NCBI GenBank assembly: GCA_913060975.1
Contig: CAJXVC010000003.1
Location: 124,001-188,000, forward strand
Origin: an uncultured Gammaproteobacteria bacterium
GTDB taxonomy: Bacteria > Pseudomonadota > Gammaproteobacteria > Pseudomonadales > Pseudohongiellaceae
Reading direction: 5' to 3'
DNA: 64,000 nucleotides
The translations under genes were made by a program, and so were the position numbers. Positions 34,016 to 43,147 of the stretch are shown piece after piece. The notes beneath the pieces are model-generated. The model searched no databases. It had not been told where the DNA came from and saw only the letters and a program-made list of their open reading frames with translations. Numbering within the stretch: position 1 is the first letter of the stretch; every line of letters begins with the position of its first letter.

Positions 34016-36214
34016 GTGCTGGCTACCGCTGTGTCTACAGTTCTTGGCTGGTCAGGTATTCAGGCGCAGGAATTGACAGAGACGCGTGTGGCCCCCACAG
34101 CCGCAGCGAGCGAACTGACACAAATCCCGGTCATTGACGGTGATGTGCTGGGTGATAGTGCCTGGGCGAATCTGACACCGATTACCGGGTTTACCCAGGT
34201 GCAGCCGAACGAAGGCCAGGCCGCGTCTCAGCGCACCGAAGTCTTTGTAGGCTTTCGCGGTGACTCCCTGTACATCGGCGTGGTCGCTTATGACGATAAT
34301 CCGAACGGCATTATCGTCTCTGACAGCCGCCGAGATGCATCATTGAGCGAGACCGACAGTTTTCAGGTCATCATCGATGGCTTGCTGGATCGGCAAAACG
34401 GGTTCGTCTTTGGCACTAACCCGGCCGGTATTGAATTTGACGCCCAGGTCACCAACGAAGGTTCCGGTGGCGGCTTTGGTGGTGGTGGCGGTGGTTTTAA
34501 TCTGAACTGGGATACCAGTTGGGAAGTAGAGGCCCAGATCAGCGATATTGGCTGGACCGCTGAGATGGAGATACCCTTCTCTTCACTGCGTTATGGTGCT
34601 GGCGATGAGCAAACCTGGGGTATAAATTTCCAGCGCAACATCCGCCGCTTGAATGAGACGTCCTATTGGGCGCCATTGAATCGTCAGTACAGCCTGCAGC
34701 GCGTCTCCGATGCGGGCAGGATCTCGGGCATTCGCCCACCGGCGCAGCGCAACTTACAATTTAGCCCTTACGCGTTAGCCGCAACCAAAAGCGGCGGTAA
34801 CCTGACAACTACGCAGGACAACACTGAAGTCGGTTTTGACTTGAAGTGGGGTGTAACGCCAAGCCTGACTCTGGACGGCACCTACAACACTGACTTCGCC
34901 CAAGTGGAAGTGGACGATCAGCAAGTGAATCTCGATCGCTTCAGCCTGTTCTTCCCGGAAAAACGACCATTCTTTTTGGAAAATGCCGGTCTGTTCTCGG
35001 TCGGTAATCCGCGTGAAGCCGAGTTGTTCTTCTCTCGCCGTATTGGTGTCGGCGCAGGCGGCGCAGCAATTCCGATTAATGGTGGTGCTCGATTGACCGG
35101 TAAAGTTGGCAACAATACCAACATCGGTCTGTTGCGTATGCGGACTGAAATGGAGCCCGGTGTAGCCTCGCAAAATGATTTCTCTGTTGCTCGAGTTAAT
35201 CAAGAGCTGCCTAACCGCTCGTCCGTGGGTGTCATGTTTGTCGAGCGCGATGGTGATGGCTCTGTGACCAACACAGCCGGCGAAGACTACAACCGGTCTT
35301 ATTCTGTTGACGGCCGTTTCGGTATTGGCCCAGACGGGTTGATTTCCGGTTGGGCCGCCCAGACAGACACGCCCGGCATCAATGACGATGATCAGGCATT
35401 TGGTGTTCGCGGCTTATACTCCAATCAGGGTTGGGATTTCAGTGCTGGTTTTACCGAAGTGCAGGGCAACTTCAATCCGGAAGTTGGTTTCTTGTCGCGT
35501 CGTGAATATCGCAAGTACGACTGGCGCGTGTTCCGCCGTTACCGTCCGGACGACTTGTGGAATTTGTTTGAAATTCGTCCGCATGCCAACTGGTACGGGT
35601 TCTACGATTTCGATGGCTATCTGGAAACCGGATACCTGCACCTCGACAGCCACTGGCAGTGGGAGAACACCTGGGAGATTCATACCGGCGTAAACTTTAC
35701 GCACGAAGGCGTGAAAGAGCCTTTCGAAATCGTCGACGGAGTCACTGTGCCGGTCGGTGAATACGAGCATGCCGAATCACAGTTTGTCTTTCAGACCAAT
35801 CAGGGTGCGCCACTGGCGTTTTACATTCAGAGCCGCATTGGTGGCTTCTTCGGTGGTGACCGGATGCAATTGAGCCCGCGGATTAATTACCGTATTGGCG
35901 AGCAATTCACGACGGAGTTGTCCTGGAGTCACAGCGAGATTGAACTGCCGGTTGCTAACGGCGACTTCACCGTGGATGTAGCCCAGTTCCGTGCGACTTA
36001 CTCGTTCACGCCGCGCATGTCCTTGCAGACGCTGGTGCAATACAACAACCAGTCAGACGTGATCGCGACTAACGTGCGTTTTGCCTGGTTGCAATCGGCC
36101 AATGCCGGTTTGTATCTGGTTTACAACGAAGTGGATGAGATGGGCTTTAACCTGCGTGACAACGGCCGCGAGTTCATCATCAAGTACAGTCATATTATCG
36201 ATATCTTTAATTAG
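34016..36214 (+). CDS. CBM9/DUF5916 outer membrane protein with in-frame TAA at apparent codon 4
   Basis: Long exported protein (732 residues from a GTG at 34016). The N-terminal part (about 40-230) is a family 9 carbohydrate-binding-like fold: IDGDVLGDSAW, then R-T-E-V-F-V-G-F, S-L-Y-I-G-V-V-A-Y-D, E-T-D-S-F-Q-V-I-I-D. The rest matches DUF5916-type sequence with F-F-P-E-K-R-P-F-F-L-E-N and barrel-like strands, plus a Gly-rich loop near 140-150. The natural start appears to be ATG 33983, which has a strong AGGAGA upstream, but it reads M-N-K-TAA. Without that TAA the sequence continues in frame into an ideal signal peptide. It may be mutated, reinitiated at GTG 34016, or mis-sequenced. Confidence 0.8.
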   Translation: MLATAVSTVLGWSGIQAQELTETRVAPTAAASELTQIPVIDGDVLGDSAWANLTPITGFTQVQPNEGQAASQRTEVFVGFRGDSLYIGVVAYDDNPNGIIVSDSRRDASLSETDSFQVIIDGLLDRQNGFVFGTNPAGIEFDAQVTNEGSGGGFGGGGGGFNLNWDTSWEVEAQISDIGWTAEMEIPFSSLRYGAGDEQTWGINFQRNIRRLNETSYWAPLNRQYSLQRVSDAGRISGIRPPAQRNLQFSPYALAATKSGGNLTTTQDNTEVGFDLKWGVTPSLTLDGTYNTDFAQVEVDDQQVNLDRFSLFFPEKRPFFLENAGLFSVGNPREAELFFSRRIGVGAGGAAIPINGGARLTGKVGNNTNIGLLRMRTEMEPGVASQNDFSVARVNQELPNRSSVGVMFVERDGDGSVTNTAGEDYNRSYSVDGRFGIGPDGLISGWAAQTDTPGINDDDQAFGVRGLYSNQGWDFSAGFTEVQGNFNPEVGFLSRREYRKYDWRVFRRYRPDDLWNLFEIRPHANWYGFYDFDGYLETGYLHLDSHWQWENTWEIHTGVNFTHEGVKEPFEIVDGVTVPVGEYEHAESQFVFQTNQGAPLAFYIQSRIGGFFGGDRMQLSPRINYRIGEQFTTELSWSHSEIELPVANGDFTVDVAQFRATYSFTPRMSLQTLVQYNNQSDVIATNVRFAWLQSANAGLYLVYNEVDEMGFNLRDNGREFIIKYSHIIDIFN

Positions 36215-36284
36215 GCAGTACGATTGCTTGCTGGCCAAACTGGCGGTCAGTTGTGCAATGATTTATCACTAGCATCATTTCGAC

Positions 36285-36316
36285 AAGGCGCTCTGAGCAA
36301 TCAGGGCGCCTTTTTT
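36285..36316 (+). terminator. Intrinsic terminator of the CBM9/DUF5916 gene
   Basis: AAGGCGC-x-CTGA and TCAG-x-GCGCCTT pair around a GCAA tetraloop and run into T(6-7). It is a classical terminator 70 bp after the stop codon. Confidence 0.9.
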
Positions 36317-36380
36317 ATTGTCTGAAATTCGGGTCGGATACTACGATTGCCAAGTATTGGGTGACAAGTGTAAGCGCCAG

Positions 36381-36854
36381 TTACGTTTCATCATCGTCGC
36401 TGGCGAGTATTTCGACAATGCCCTCGCGGATGCGCCGCGTGGAGATGCTCACTTCAAACAAGAACAGTATCAGGCCGAGGATCAAGAGGCACATGGCCCC
36501 TATGAACAGAGCGGCAATGGTTACCGATAAATTGAGGCCAGTCATTTCGCCAAGGAATAATGTCATGATGACCATGCAGACGAGCAGGGCGCCGCTGACA
36601 AACATGCGTACCGACCAGTTGACCAGGCGAATCCGTTTCCACAGGGCTTCGGTTTCTGATTGCAGCACTTCGCGATGGTCCTGACGACGTTCGCCAGCCA
36701 GATGGGCTTCGACAACGCGCGCACGGTCCACAACGCGCCCCAGTCGCACAGACAGGACATTGAGCATGCCCGCGATACCCGCTAGCAGGAATACCGGTGC
36801 AACGGAGAGTTGGATAACTCCGGCAATAGTTTCTACGGCGTTGATTGGTTCCAT
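36381..36854 (-). CDS. DUF2721 membrane protein
   Basis: Inner-membrane protein of about 157 residues with three hydrophobic segments (about 6-28, 80-102, 110-135). The signature A-G-V-I-Q-L-S-V-A-P-V-F-L-L-A-G-I-A and L-N-V-L-S-V-R-L-G-R-V-V-D-R-A-R is that of DUF2721. The ATG at 36854 begins directly before the conserved segment; a TTG 72 bp upstream would add an unconserved, polar tail. Function is unknown. It lies just downstream of the hybrid kinase on the same strand. Confidence 0.82.
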   Translation of the reverse strand: MEPINAVETIAGVIQLSVAPVFLLAGIAGMLNVLSVRLGRVVDRARVVEAHLAGERRQDHREVLQSETEALWKRIRLVNWSVRMFVSGALLVCMVIMTLFLGEMTGLNLSVTIAALFIGAMCLLILGLILFLFEVSISTRRIREGIVEILASDDDET

Positions 36855-36938
36855 GGCAGCTGGCGATCTGTTCGAATAGCGCCCCTTATACAACTGTGGC
36901 GCTGTATCGTCCAGTGCAGACGACAATTTACCCGAGCA

Positions 36939-39248
36939 TCAAGCCACTTTGGCATTGCGCCGCAGTGAGTTGTGAATGGCCTCGGATAATTCGGTTGACC
37001 GCACGGGTTTGTTGAGGATCTGGCAATTGGAAATCTCGTTGGCGTCCAGAGAATCCATATATCCGGTGCATAGAATCACCGGCATTAGCGGGCGGACCTG
37101 ACGGACTTTGTTAATCAGCCGCACACCGTCCATTTCTGGCATAGACAGATCCGTAAATACCAGATCGTATTCGTTGGGGTGATTTTCGAAGTGTTGGGAA
37201 GCTGCGATGGAGCTGGTAAAGGCATTGACCGAATACCCCAGCGACTCAAAGATGCGGTTGATGACATCCAAAACCATTTCATCATCATCCACCAGCAATA
37301 TGCGTTCACTGGTGCCTTGAATCATTGCGTCCTTGTGCAGCGGCTCGATAGGCTGAATGTCTTGTGATTCTGCCTTGAAATAAAGCGAGAATGTTGTGCC
37401 CAGGCCGACCTCGGATTGCAGGTCAATATAGCCGCCATGATTCTTCACAATTTGATAGACCAGCGCCAGCCCCAGCCCGGTACCCTTGCCGCGTGGCTTG
37501 GTGGTATAGAACGGTTCGAAGATATGATTCATGGTGTCATGGCTCATGCCCGTGCCGGAATCAGTGATATTCATCATCACGTAGTTACCGCGGGGAATGA
37601 TCTGGTTGTGCAAGGTTTTCGCCTGTTCCAGTTTCATGCTCACCGCGCTAATCGCAATAACGCCTTCATTTTCCACAGCGTGCTGGGCATTGACACAGAT
37701 GTTGAGAATGAGTTGATGCAGTTGCGTCGGATTAATGCGAACCGCTGGCAGGTTGGTTTCACAATCGATGGATATCTTGCAGGATGGTGGCGCGAAGGCG
37801 CGAAGCTGTTCGATGGTCTCTTTGATATGGGCGCAGACATCAAGTGGTGAGGTTTCACTGTCACCGGCTGGGCGAGAAAACATGAGAATCTGGCGCACCA
37901 GATTTTTGGCGCGTTCGCTAGCAGAGAGAATATTGCCGAGTCGCCCTTTGAGTTCGCCACTAGTGGCTTCATCCCCAGCCAGTTCGGCATTGGCGATAAT
38001 CGACATCAGGATATTATTGAAATCATGGGCGATGCCCCCGGCGAGATTACCCAGCGCTTCGAGTTTCTGAGTTTGGCGTAATTCTTTTTCGGCGCGCCGT
38101 CTTCTGCGGATGGCTTGCAGCAACAAGGCAATGAGGGCCAGTTGAATTGCTATGACGATTACGCCGGCAATGATAAATGTGCCGTATTGCCGCCACAGGT
38201 TCGGTTGGTCAAACACAATCTGGCTGCCAACAGGCAGGCTGTCTCGATTGACCGCGAAGCGATCAAGGGCCTGACCATTAAATTTGAATTGAGTTCTCGC
38301 TGTGACAGGGTCATCCGGGAAGAGGCCACGCAGAATATTCTCCACCAGACTGGCCGCGGTAAGCGCATAGCCGGCGACTGTGGAGACATTACCACCTAAC
38401 GCCCCCGTACTTAGCAGATTGTCAGACATTACCAATACCGGCCTGTCTACTTCCGTGGCCACGGTTTCAGTAATCTGCAAAGTGCGTAGCAAGTTGCCCT
38501 GATCGTCGCGGTCGTAAGTAGTCATGACGATCGCGTTGTCTGGGGGCAAGGCTTTAAGTGCATTAATCAGCTCATCGCTAGTGAGTCCGGACATATAGCT
38601 GAACTCATAAGGTAGCGCCATTGATTCAAACACTTGCCGAAAACGTGCCATGTAGCTACGGTCGCCGGCGCCGCCGCCACCGATCACGGTCAATCCGGTC
38701 AAGTCTGGCATTAGCGTTGGCAGTATGCGCATGGTTTCGGCTATCGCCTGATTGGCAGAGCTTTCGAGAACGCTGATAGTAATCGAGTCATCGTAATCGG
38801 TAGTGATATTGTCGGCAGGCAGTATGTGCAGGACATCGGCATTGGGAGCGAAGACGTGGCGATACTCCCGTACAAAAGTATTGGCTTCGGGTAGCAAGGC
38901 GACCACCAGGGCGAGCTCTTGCTGTTCGTATTTCAGTGCCAACGAACGAGCGATGATGTCTTTTTCGGAGTCATCGGCATTGACCAGAGACAAGAACTCC
39001 GGGGTGACATAAACACCGAACTCCGCGCTCAGTTCGTCACGGAACACTTGATTGAAAGTCTGCTCCCAGGTGGCCAGACCGCCGGTTCCATAAATGATAA
39101 GCACATTCTGGCCAGTATCCGTTTGCGCTGTGGCGGAAGTGGGGGCCAGGGCAGTGCCCAGCAGTAAACAGGCAGCCACAGTCCACCGCTGGAGAACTCT
39201 GAACAGCATTGCGAAGGTGAGGTTTGGAAGTGAGAAGAATTGGCGCAT
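36939..39248 (-). CDS. Hybrid histidine kinase with ABC substrate-binding-like sensor and receiver
   Basis: Membrane signalling protein of 769 residues. The ATG at 39248 starts a signal-anchor sequence; a GTG 36 bp upstream is possible. The periplasmic region (about 45-335) resembles an ABC-type substrate-binding domain, with V-L-I-I-Y-G-T-G-G at its start. A membrane helix (about 355-380) is followed by a dimerisation domain with G-G-I-A-H-D-F-N-N (phospho-His near residue 410). The ATPase domain has N-I-C-V-N-A-Q-H-A and G-K-G-T-G-L-G-L-A. A C-terminal receiver carries acidic residues in L-V-D-D-D-E, the acceptor in V-F-T-D-L-S-M-P and Lys in L-N-K-P. It has no DNA-binding partner nearby. 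The ligand is unknown. Confidence 0.9.
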   Translation of the reverse strand: MRQFFSLPNLTFAMLFRVLQRWTVAACLLLGTALAPTSATAQTDTGQNVLIIYGTGGLATWEQTFNQVFRDELSAEFGVYVTPEFLSLVNADDSEKDIIARSLALKYEQQELALVVALLPEANTFVREYRHVFAPNADVLHILPADNITTDYDDSITISVLESSANQAIAETMRILPTLMPDLTGLTVIGGGGAGDRSYMARFRQVFESMALPYEFSYMSGLTSDELINALKALPPDNAIVMTTYDRDDQGNLLRTLQITETVATEVDRPVLVMSDNLLSTGALGGNVSTVAGYALTAASLVENILRGLFPDDPVTARTQFKFNGQALDRFAVNRDSLPVGSQIVFDQPNLWRQYGTFIIAGVIVIAIQLALIALLLQAIRRRRRAEKELRQTQKLEALGNLAGGIAHDFNNILMSIIANAELAGDEATSGELKGRLGNILSASERAKNLVRQILMFSRPAGDSETSPLDVCAHIKETIEQLRAFAPPSCKISIDCETNLPAVRINPTQLHQLILNICVNAQHAVENEGVIAISAVSMKLEQAKTLHNQIIPRGNYVMMNITDSGTGMSHDTMNHIFEPFYTTKPRGKGTGLGLALVYQIVKNHGGYIDLQSEVGLGTTFSLYFKAESQDIQPIEPLHKDAMIQGTSERILLVDDDEMVLDVINRIFESLGYSVNAFTSSIAASQHFENHPNEYDLVFTDLSMPEMDGVRLINKVRQVRPLMPVILCTGYMDSLDANEISNCQILNKPVRSTELSEAIHNSLRRNAKVA

Positions 39249-39550
39249 TAACACTGTCTTTTTATCAGGCCTCTCCAGTCTCACTACGGCCGAATCGGTA
39301 GCGATTATGGGGTAATCTCTGAGCGATCACCAGCGCACTGTAATCCCGTAAGGTGTTGAAAATTCTGTTAAAGTTATGCCGATTTCGAATAACTGCGAGA
39401 GCTTAACGCATCAAGCAGAACAAGCCTATGCGTATATTCCCGTAAATTTCACTGTATTGATAGTTCTTCGACAGCGCCGCGGGTCGGCAGCAGGCTATGC
39501 TGGTGTGGGCGTATCACTCACAGTGCATTGTGGGTCAACTCTGGGCCTGA

Positions 39551-40993
39551 TCAGGGCTCAGAGTTGGCCAGCACAGTCCACGCTACCGAATCAGCAACGC
39601 TGGCACCGTTGGACAGGGTTAGAGTCATGGTAAAGACATAGTCGCCGGCATCCAGTACCGACAAGGGAATGCTTGGGCAGCGCAGCGTCAGGCCGCCCTC
39701 GGACAGCGAGCCATTGACCGCACACTCTGAAAATATCTCACTGACATCCACGCCATTGAGCTGGGTAGTGATGTTGCTGATGGATACGCCGGTTGTGCGC
39801 AGCGCGGCGGACAAGTCGATAAACTGCGACTGAAAATACACCCCGGAACCCGGGCTAACACTTAACGGTGCGACCAGCCTGGACACTTGCCCGGAGATAC
39901 TCGCGACATAGAGCTCGCCGGCTTCGTCTTCACCAAAACTGCTGATCTGCAAGTTGGTGTCTTGCAGAATCTCTTGTGACCAGCTGCTGCCGGACTGAGA
40001 CGCCATGAAGATCTCGCCACTGCAAAAATCGCCGTAGATATAATTGCCTTGCAGCCCGCTCAACGCCGATCCGCGATAGACATAGCCGCCAGTAATAGAG
40101 CAGCGCCCCTGACCGTGACTGTATTGAAGGGCTGGCAAGGTCAATGAGCCGTCATTGCAATTGCTTGCCGGGTTGAAGCAGTTGTCGCCTTCCATCAGGC
40201 GCCAGCCATAGTTCTCACCGCCTGTGCTTGACGCCGTTTGCCGATTCACTTCCTCAATCGCGTCTTGCCCTACATCAGCAATGTAGAGGTCGCCGGTCAG
40301 GCGGTCGAAGCTGTAGCGATAAGGATTACGCAGGCCCAATGCTCAGATCTCATCGTGGGTGAAATCGTCGGCGGCGAAAGGATTGCTGGCTGGAATCGAA
40401 TAGGGGGATCCAGAATCAACATCGAGTCGCAGCATCTTGCCGAGTAACGCCTGTCTGTCCTGGGCATTGTTCTGCGGATCGCCGCCGCCACCGCCATCAC
40501 CCAGCCCGATATAGAGGTAGCCATCGGGGCCAAAAGCGAGTTGGCCACCATTGTGATTGCTAAAGGGCTGGGCAATAGTGAGCAAGACGGATTCTGAACC
40601 GGGCAGGGCACTATTGACATCAGCTGACACCTGCCAGCGCGAGATCACCGTCGCGCCAGAATTGTTCGAATAATTCAGATAAAACAGCCCGTTACTGGCA
40701 TATTGCGGATGAAAGGCAATGCCCAACAGGCCGCGTTCACCGCAACAACCTACCTGCGCAGAGATATCCAGAAACGGCGCAGCCAAGAGCTGCCCATTGG
40801 CAAAAATCCGCACCCGCCCCGCCTGCTCCAACACAAACAAACGCCCGGACCCATCGCCGGCATGAGTAATGGTTGTTGGCCGCTCCAGCCCACTGATCAC
40901 GGGCACCACAGCAATTTCTTGCGCACTAACTTGAGCCGGCAAAATCGGTAAGACAGCGACAACTACACCCACGAACAACAACAAAGCTCGCAT
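39551..40993 (-). pseudogene. PQQ-dependent sugar dehydrogenase (soluble GDH/Asd-like), interrupted by TGA
   Basis: Secreted six-bladed quinoprotein of the soluble aldose sugar dehydrogenase family. The ATG at 40993 has GGAGGG upstream and opens a signal peptide ending V-S-A-Q. The conserved L-x-R-P-T-x-I, G-C-C-G-E-R-G-L-L-G-I-A-F-H-P and G-D-G-G-G-G-G-D-P-x-N motifs are present. After F-T-H-D-E-I the frame meets TGA (40343-40345) and then continues unbroken in the same frame as A-L-G-L-R-N-P-Y-R-Y-S-F-D, V-G-Q-D and E-N-Y-G-W. The family consensus at the stop is Trp, so a single TGG-to-TGA change explains it. A C-terminal extra domain of about 120 residues follows. Likely inactive unless TGA is read through. 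Confidence 0.88.
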
Positions 40994-41137
40994 GACATTC
41001 CCTCCATGAATTGCCACCAGTCTAGCGGAAGGGCAGCCCGCAGTACGCTAATTTGCTTCACATTGTTGGCATTCGGGGATGAGTGAACGGCTTCGGTTAG
41101 TCTTGGAATAAGCTTATTCTGGACAGGACATTGGTCA

Positions 41138-41166
41138 GTGACCCTGTAAATTCAAACGTATATAAT
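41138..41166 (+). promoter_or_regulatory. Candidate promoter for the tRNA transcript
   Basis: A -35-like GTGACC and a perfect -10 TATAAT are separated by 17 bp. Transcription would begin about 41173, just before the tRNA-like fragment and 160 bp before the intact tRNA. Confidence 0.5.
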
Positions 41167-41177
41167 CCACCCACCAC

Positions 41178-41300
41178 GCGCCCCTAGCTCAGCTGGGTGA
41201 GGGCAAGTGGTTTGGAAGCGTAGCTTCCAGCGCAGACCGAACGACCTCAATCTATGATTGAGGGCTGGGGAGAGTAACAGGGCGATAGCCCCTACTTGCA
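41178..41300 (+). ncRNA. Structured leader with tRNA-like 5' end
   Basis: The first 23 bases copy the 5' end of the following tRNA (GCGCCC then TAGCTCAGCTGG) with one change; the rest of a tRNA is absent. Instead there are nested stems: GCAAGT (41203) with ACTTGC (41294) closes a set of hairpins GGAAGC-GTA-GCTTCC, CCTCAATC-TAT-GATTGAGG (41245-41263) and GGGC-GATA-GCCC (41280-41291). It may be a tRNA pseudogene, a processed leader or a structured RNA. Confidence 0.45.
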
Positions 41301-41334
41301 GCCGGCAAGGTCATGATAGTTTTTACCAAGTCAC

Positions 41335-41411
41335 GCGCCCGTAGCTCAGCTGGATAGAGTAACTGGCTTCGAACCAGTTGGTCGGGAGTTCGAATCTCTC
41401 CGGGCGCGCCA
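41335..41411 (+). tRNA. tRNA-Arg, anticodon TCG
   Basis: A 77-nt cloverleaf. The acceptor GCGCCCG pairs with CGGGCGC, with discriminator G and an encoded CCA. The D-arm is G-C-T-C-A-G-C-T-G-G, the anticodon stem ACTGG/CCAGT has a 7-nt loop C-T-T-C-G-A-A, and the T-loop is T-T-C-G-A-A-T. Position 34-36 reads T-C-G, decoding CGA (and by wobble other CGN) arginine codons. Confidence 0.95.
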
Positions 41412-41451
41412 CATACAAAAATGCCCTCCTTGTGAGGGCATTTTTGTATGT
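41411..41451 (+). terminator. Long perfect terminator hairpin abutting the tRNA
   Basis: An 18-bp perfect stem (ACATACAAAAATGCCCTC with its complement) around a CTTGT loop starts at the last base of the tRNA CCA. It includes the T-run in its right arm. Confidence 0.9.
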
Positions 41452-41863
41452 GCTGCCCGGAGGACTTGGTTCGAACTCCTCAGTTCGAAAGCTGCGAAGC
41501 AGCGCAGACAGCGCAAAGCGCTGCCCGAAGGGTGAAGTTTTTGGCTAAGCCAAAAACTGAATCAATCTCTCCGGAACCTACGCAAAAATTCGACTATATT
41601 TTATGCCCTCATTGCGAGGGCATTTTCGTGCTTGCTGCCAGCTAAACCCAGCTCGATCCCGTCGGTTCGAAAGTCGCAGGGCTCCGTAGATAGCGGAAAC
41701 TTATGCCATTTTTTAGATTGTGTTCAATACTAAGATGCTCTTGTTGGGGCATTTAGTAAGTCTATAGCTGACCCAATAGTTTCCTGTTCTCAGCTTCATT
41801 TGCTACCATCAAAAAGACGGAATTGAATTAATATCAAGAGCTGGAAAACTGGGATGAGATTAC
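41452..41863. other. Hairpin-rich, gene-free segment after tRNA-Arg
   Basis: About 410 bp with perfect small hairpins (GCTGC-GAA-GCAGC at 41491, AGCGC-AAA-GCGCT at 41510, GTTTTTGGC-TAA-GCCAAAAAC at 41537). It also holds a degenerate second copy of the tRNA 3' end plus terminator (AATCTCTCCGG near 41568; TGCCCTC/GAGGGCA at 41603-41621). It marks the left edge of the A+T-rich cassette. Confidence 0.6.
41603..41625 (+). terminator. Second terminator-like hairpin, copy of the tRNA terminator core
   Basis: TGCCCTC-ATTGC-GAGGGCA followed by TTTT repeats the core of the hairpin at 41411, 190 bp further on. Confidence 0.6.
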
Positions 41864-43144
41864 ATGACAGCTGAAGTCCTTCTGATGAATCACTCAGCAA
41901 TAGCGCTGGCAGCTGATAGCGCCGTTTCTATAGGTGAGAACGCTAGTAAAATTTATACTTCTGCGGAAAAGCTATTCCAACTTTCCAGCGCTGCACCTAT
42001 AGGGATAATGATTTACGGGAATGCTAATTTCACTGGTGTACCTTGGGAAACGATTATCAAATCATATCGAAGTAAATTGGGTGATAAGACTTTTAAGACT
42101 TTAGATGAGTACGTTTCCCATTTTATAGAATACTTATCTTCTAACAAGAAAATGATTTCGCCAGATTTAGCCGATAACTCAGTATATGATCTAACCGTTT
42201 CCCTGTTTTGTGAAATTCTAGAATTCACAAGAGCATTCTTAACTGAAATTGCCGAACACCAAGATGGGTTAACTGAACCTGATGTGCAAAATATTTTTGA
42301 TGCTGTCACTACTTCGTATCTTGAGTCGATTCGTTCGAATGAGAAATTAGACAACTACCGCCGAGACTGGTCAAAGAGAGTTCGGAAAAAATACTCTGGT
42401 CACATCAGTGAAATTCGAGATTCACTGTTCGGAAACTTACCGCTTACAGTTGCCACTAAACGCAGATTAATCACTATAATGATCGAATATCTGTGTAGAT
42501 CAGACTTCGGCGATTACCGAAGTGGCGTTGTTTTTGCGGGCTATGGAGATGATGAATATCTGCCATCGTCAAGAAGCTATTTTTTTGAAGGTATGTTACT
42601 TGGAGCGCCGCGCATTAAATGTGAACAGAAAATAGTTTTAAATTCATCTGAGAAAAGCACTGTACGGCCATTCGCTCAGCTCGATATGGTTTACTCGTTT
42701 ATGCAAGGCATAAGCATGACTCTGAATAAGCATATTCAAGAATCAACACTGAATGGTTTTGAGGAATTAATTCAACTGATATTGCCAGAAATTGAGAAAG
42801 TTGATGCTAAAGTATATAAAAAAATGAAACAGCGGATTGACTCTGAAGTGCCAAATATTCTCAATAATTTGTTCTCAAGCTGGGCTCAAGAGCAAGAGTC
42901 GTATTGGCGGCCCGTGGTGCAAATTGTTTCTGTTCTGCCTAAGGATGAGCTGGCGATTATGGCGGAAAATTTAGTTAATTTAACAAAATTTCGTAGACGA
43001 GTTACGACTGATAGTGAGACTGTAGGAGGGCCAATTGATATAGCAATTATTACGAAAGGGGATGGTTTTGTTTGGTTTAGAAGGAAACACTACTTCGATT
43101 CAAAATTAAATCCAAGAGCGATAACTAGAATGCAGGGGGTATAA
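41864..43144 (+). CDS. Putative proteasome/HslV-like Ntn-hydrolase-fold protein
   Basis: A 426-residue cytoplasmic protein of unknown function in A+T-rich DNA. After Met removal, the N-terminus reads T-A-E-V-L-L-M-N-H-S-A-I-A-L-A-A-D-S. Set against HslV and proteasome beta subunits this puts Thr at position 1 and Asp at 17, the spacing of their catalytic residues. A Lys follows near 35 (A-E-K-L-F), near the Lys33 position, and then P-I-G-I-M-I-Y-G-N-A, like the glycine strand. The remaining about 330 residues are helical and have no known match. It could be a self-assembling peptidase. The alignment is by eye and the enzymatic role is inference. A 62-codon gene follows after 3 bp. Confidence 0.6.
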   Translation: MTAEVLLMNHSAIALAADSAVSIGENASKIYTSAEKLFQLSSAAPIGIMIYGNANFTGVPWETIIKSYRSKLGDKTFKTLDEYVSHFIEYLSSNKKMISPDLADNSVYDLTVSLFCEILEFTRAFLTEIAEHQDGLTEPDVQNIFDAVTTSYLESIRSNEKLDNYRRDWSKRVRKKYSGHISEIRDSLFGNLPLTVATKRRLITIMIEYLCRSDFGDYRSGVVFAGYGDDEYLPSSRSYFFEGMLLGAPRIKCEQKIVLNSSEKSTVRPFAQLDMVYSFMQGISMTLNKHIQESTLNGFEELIQLILPEIEKVDAKVYKKMKQRIDSEVPNILNNLFSSWAQEQESYWRPVVQIVSVLPKDELAIMAENLVNLTKFRRRVTTDSETVGGPIDIAIITKGDGFVWFRRKHYFDSKLNPRAITRMQGV

Positions 43145-43147
43145 AAA

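Noticed and set aside
40343..40345. Selenocysteine or recoded TGA in the sugar dehydrogenase
   Set aside because: The consensus residue is Trp, not Cys or Sec, and no SECIS-like hairpin directly follows; simple nonsense is more likely.
41178..41260. A second complete tRNA gene
   Set aside because: Only the acceptor 5' strand and D-arm are present; no anticodon arm, T-arm or matching 3' acceptor strand follows.
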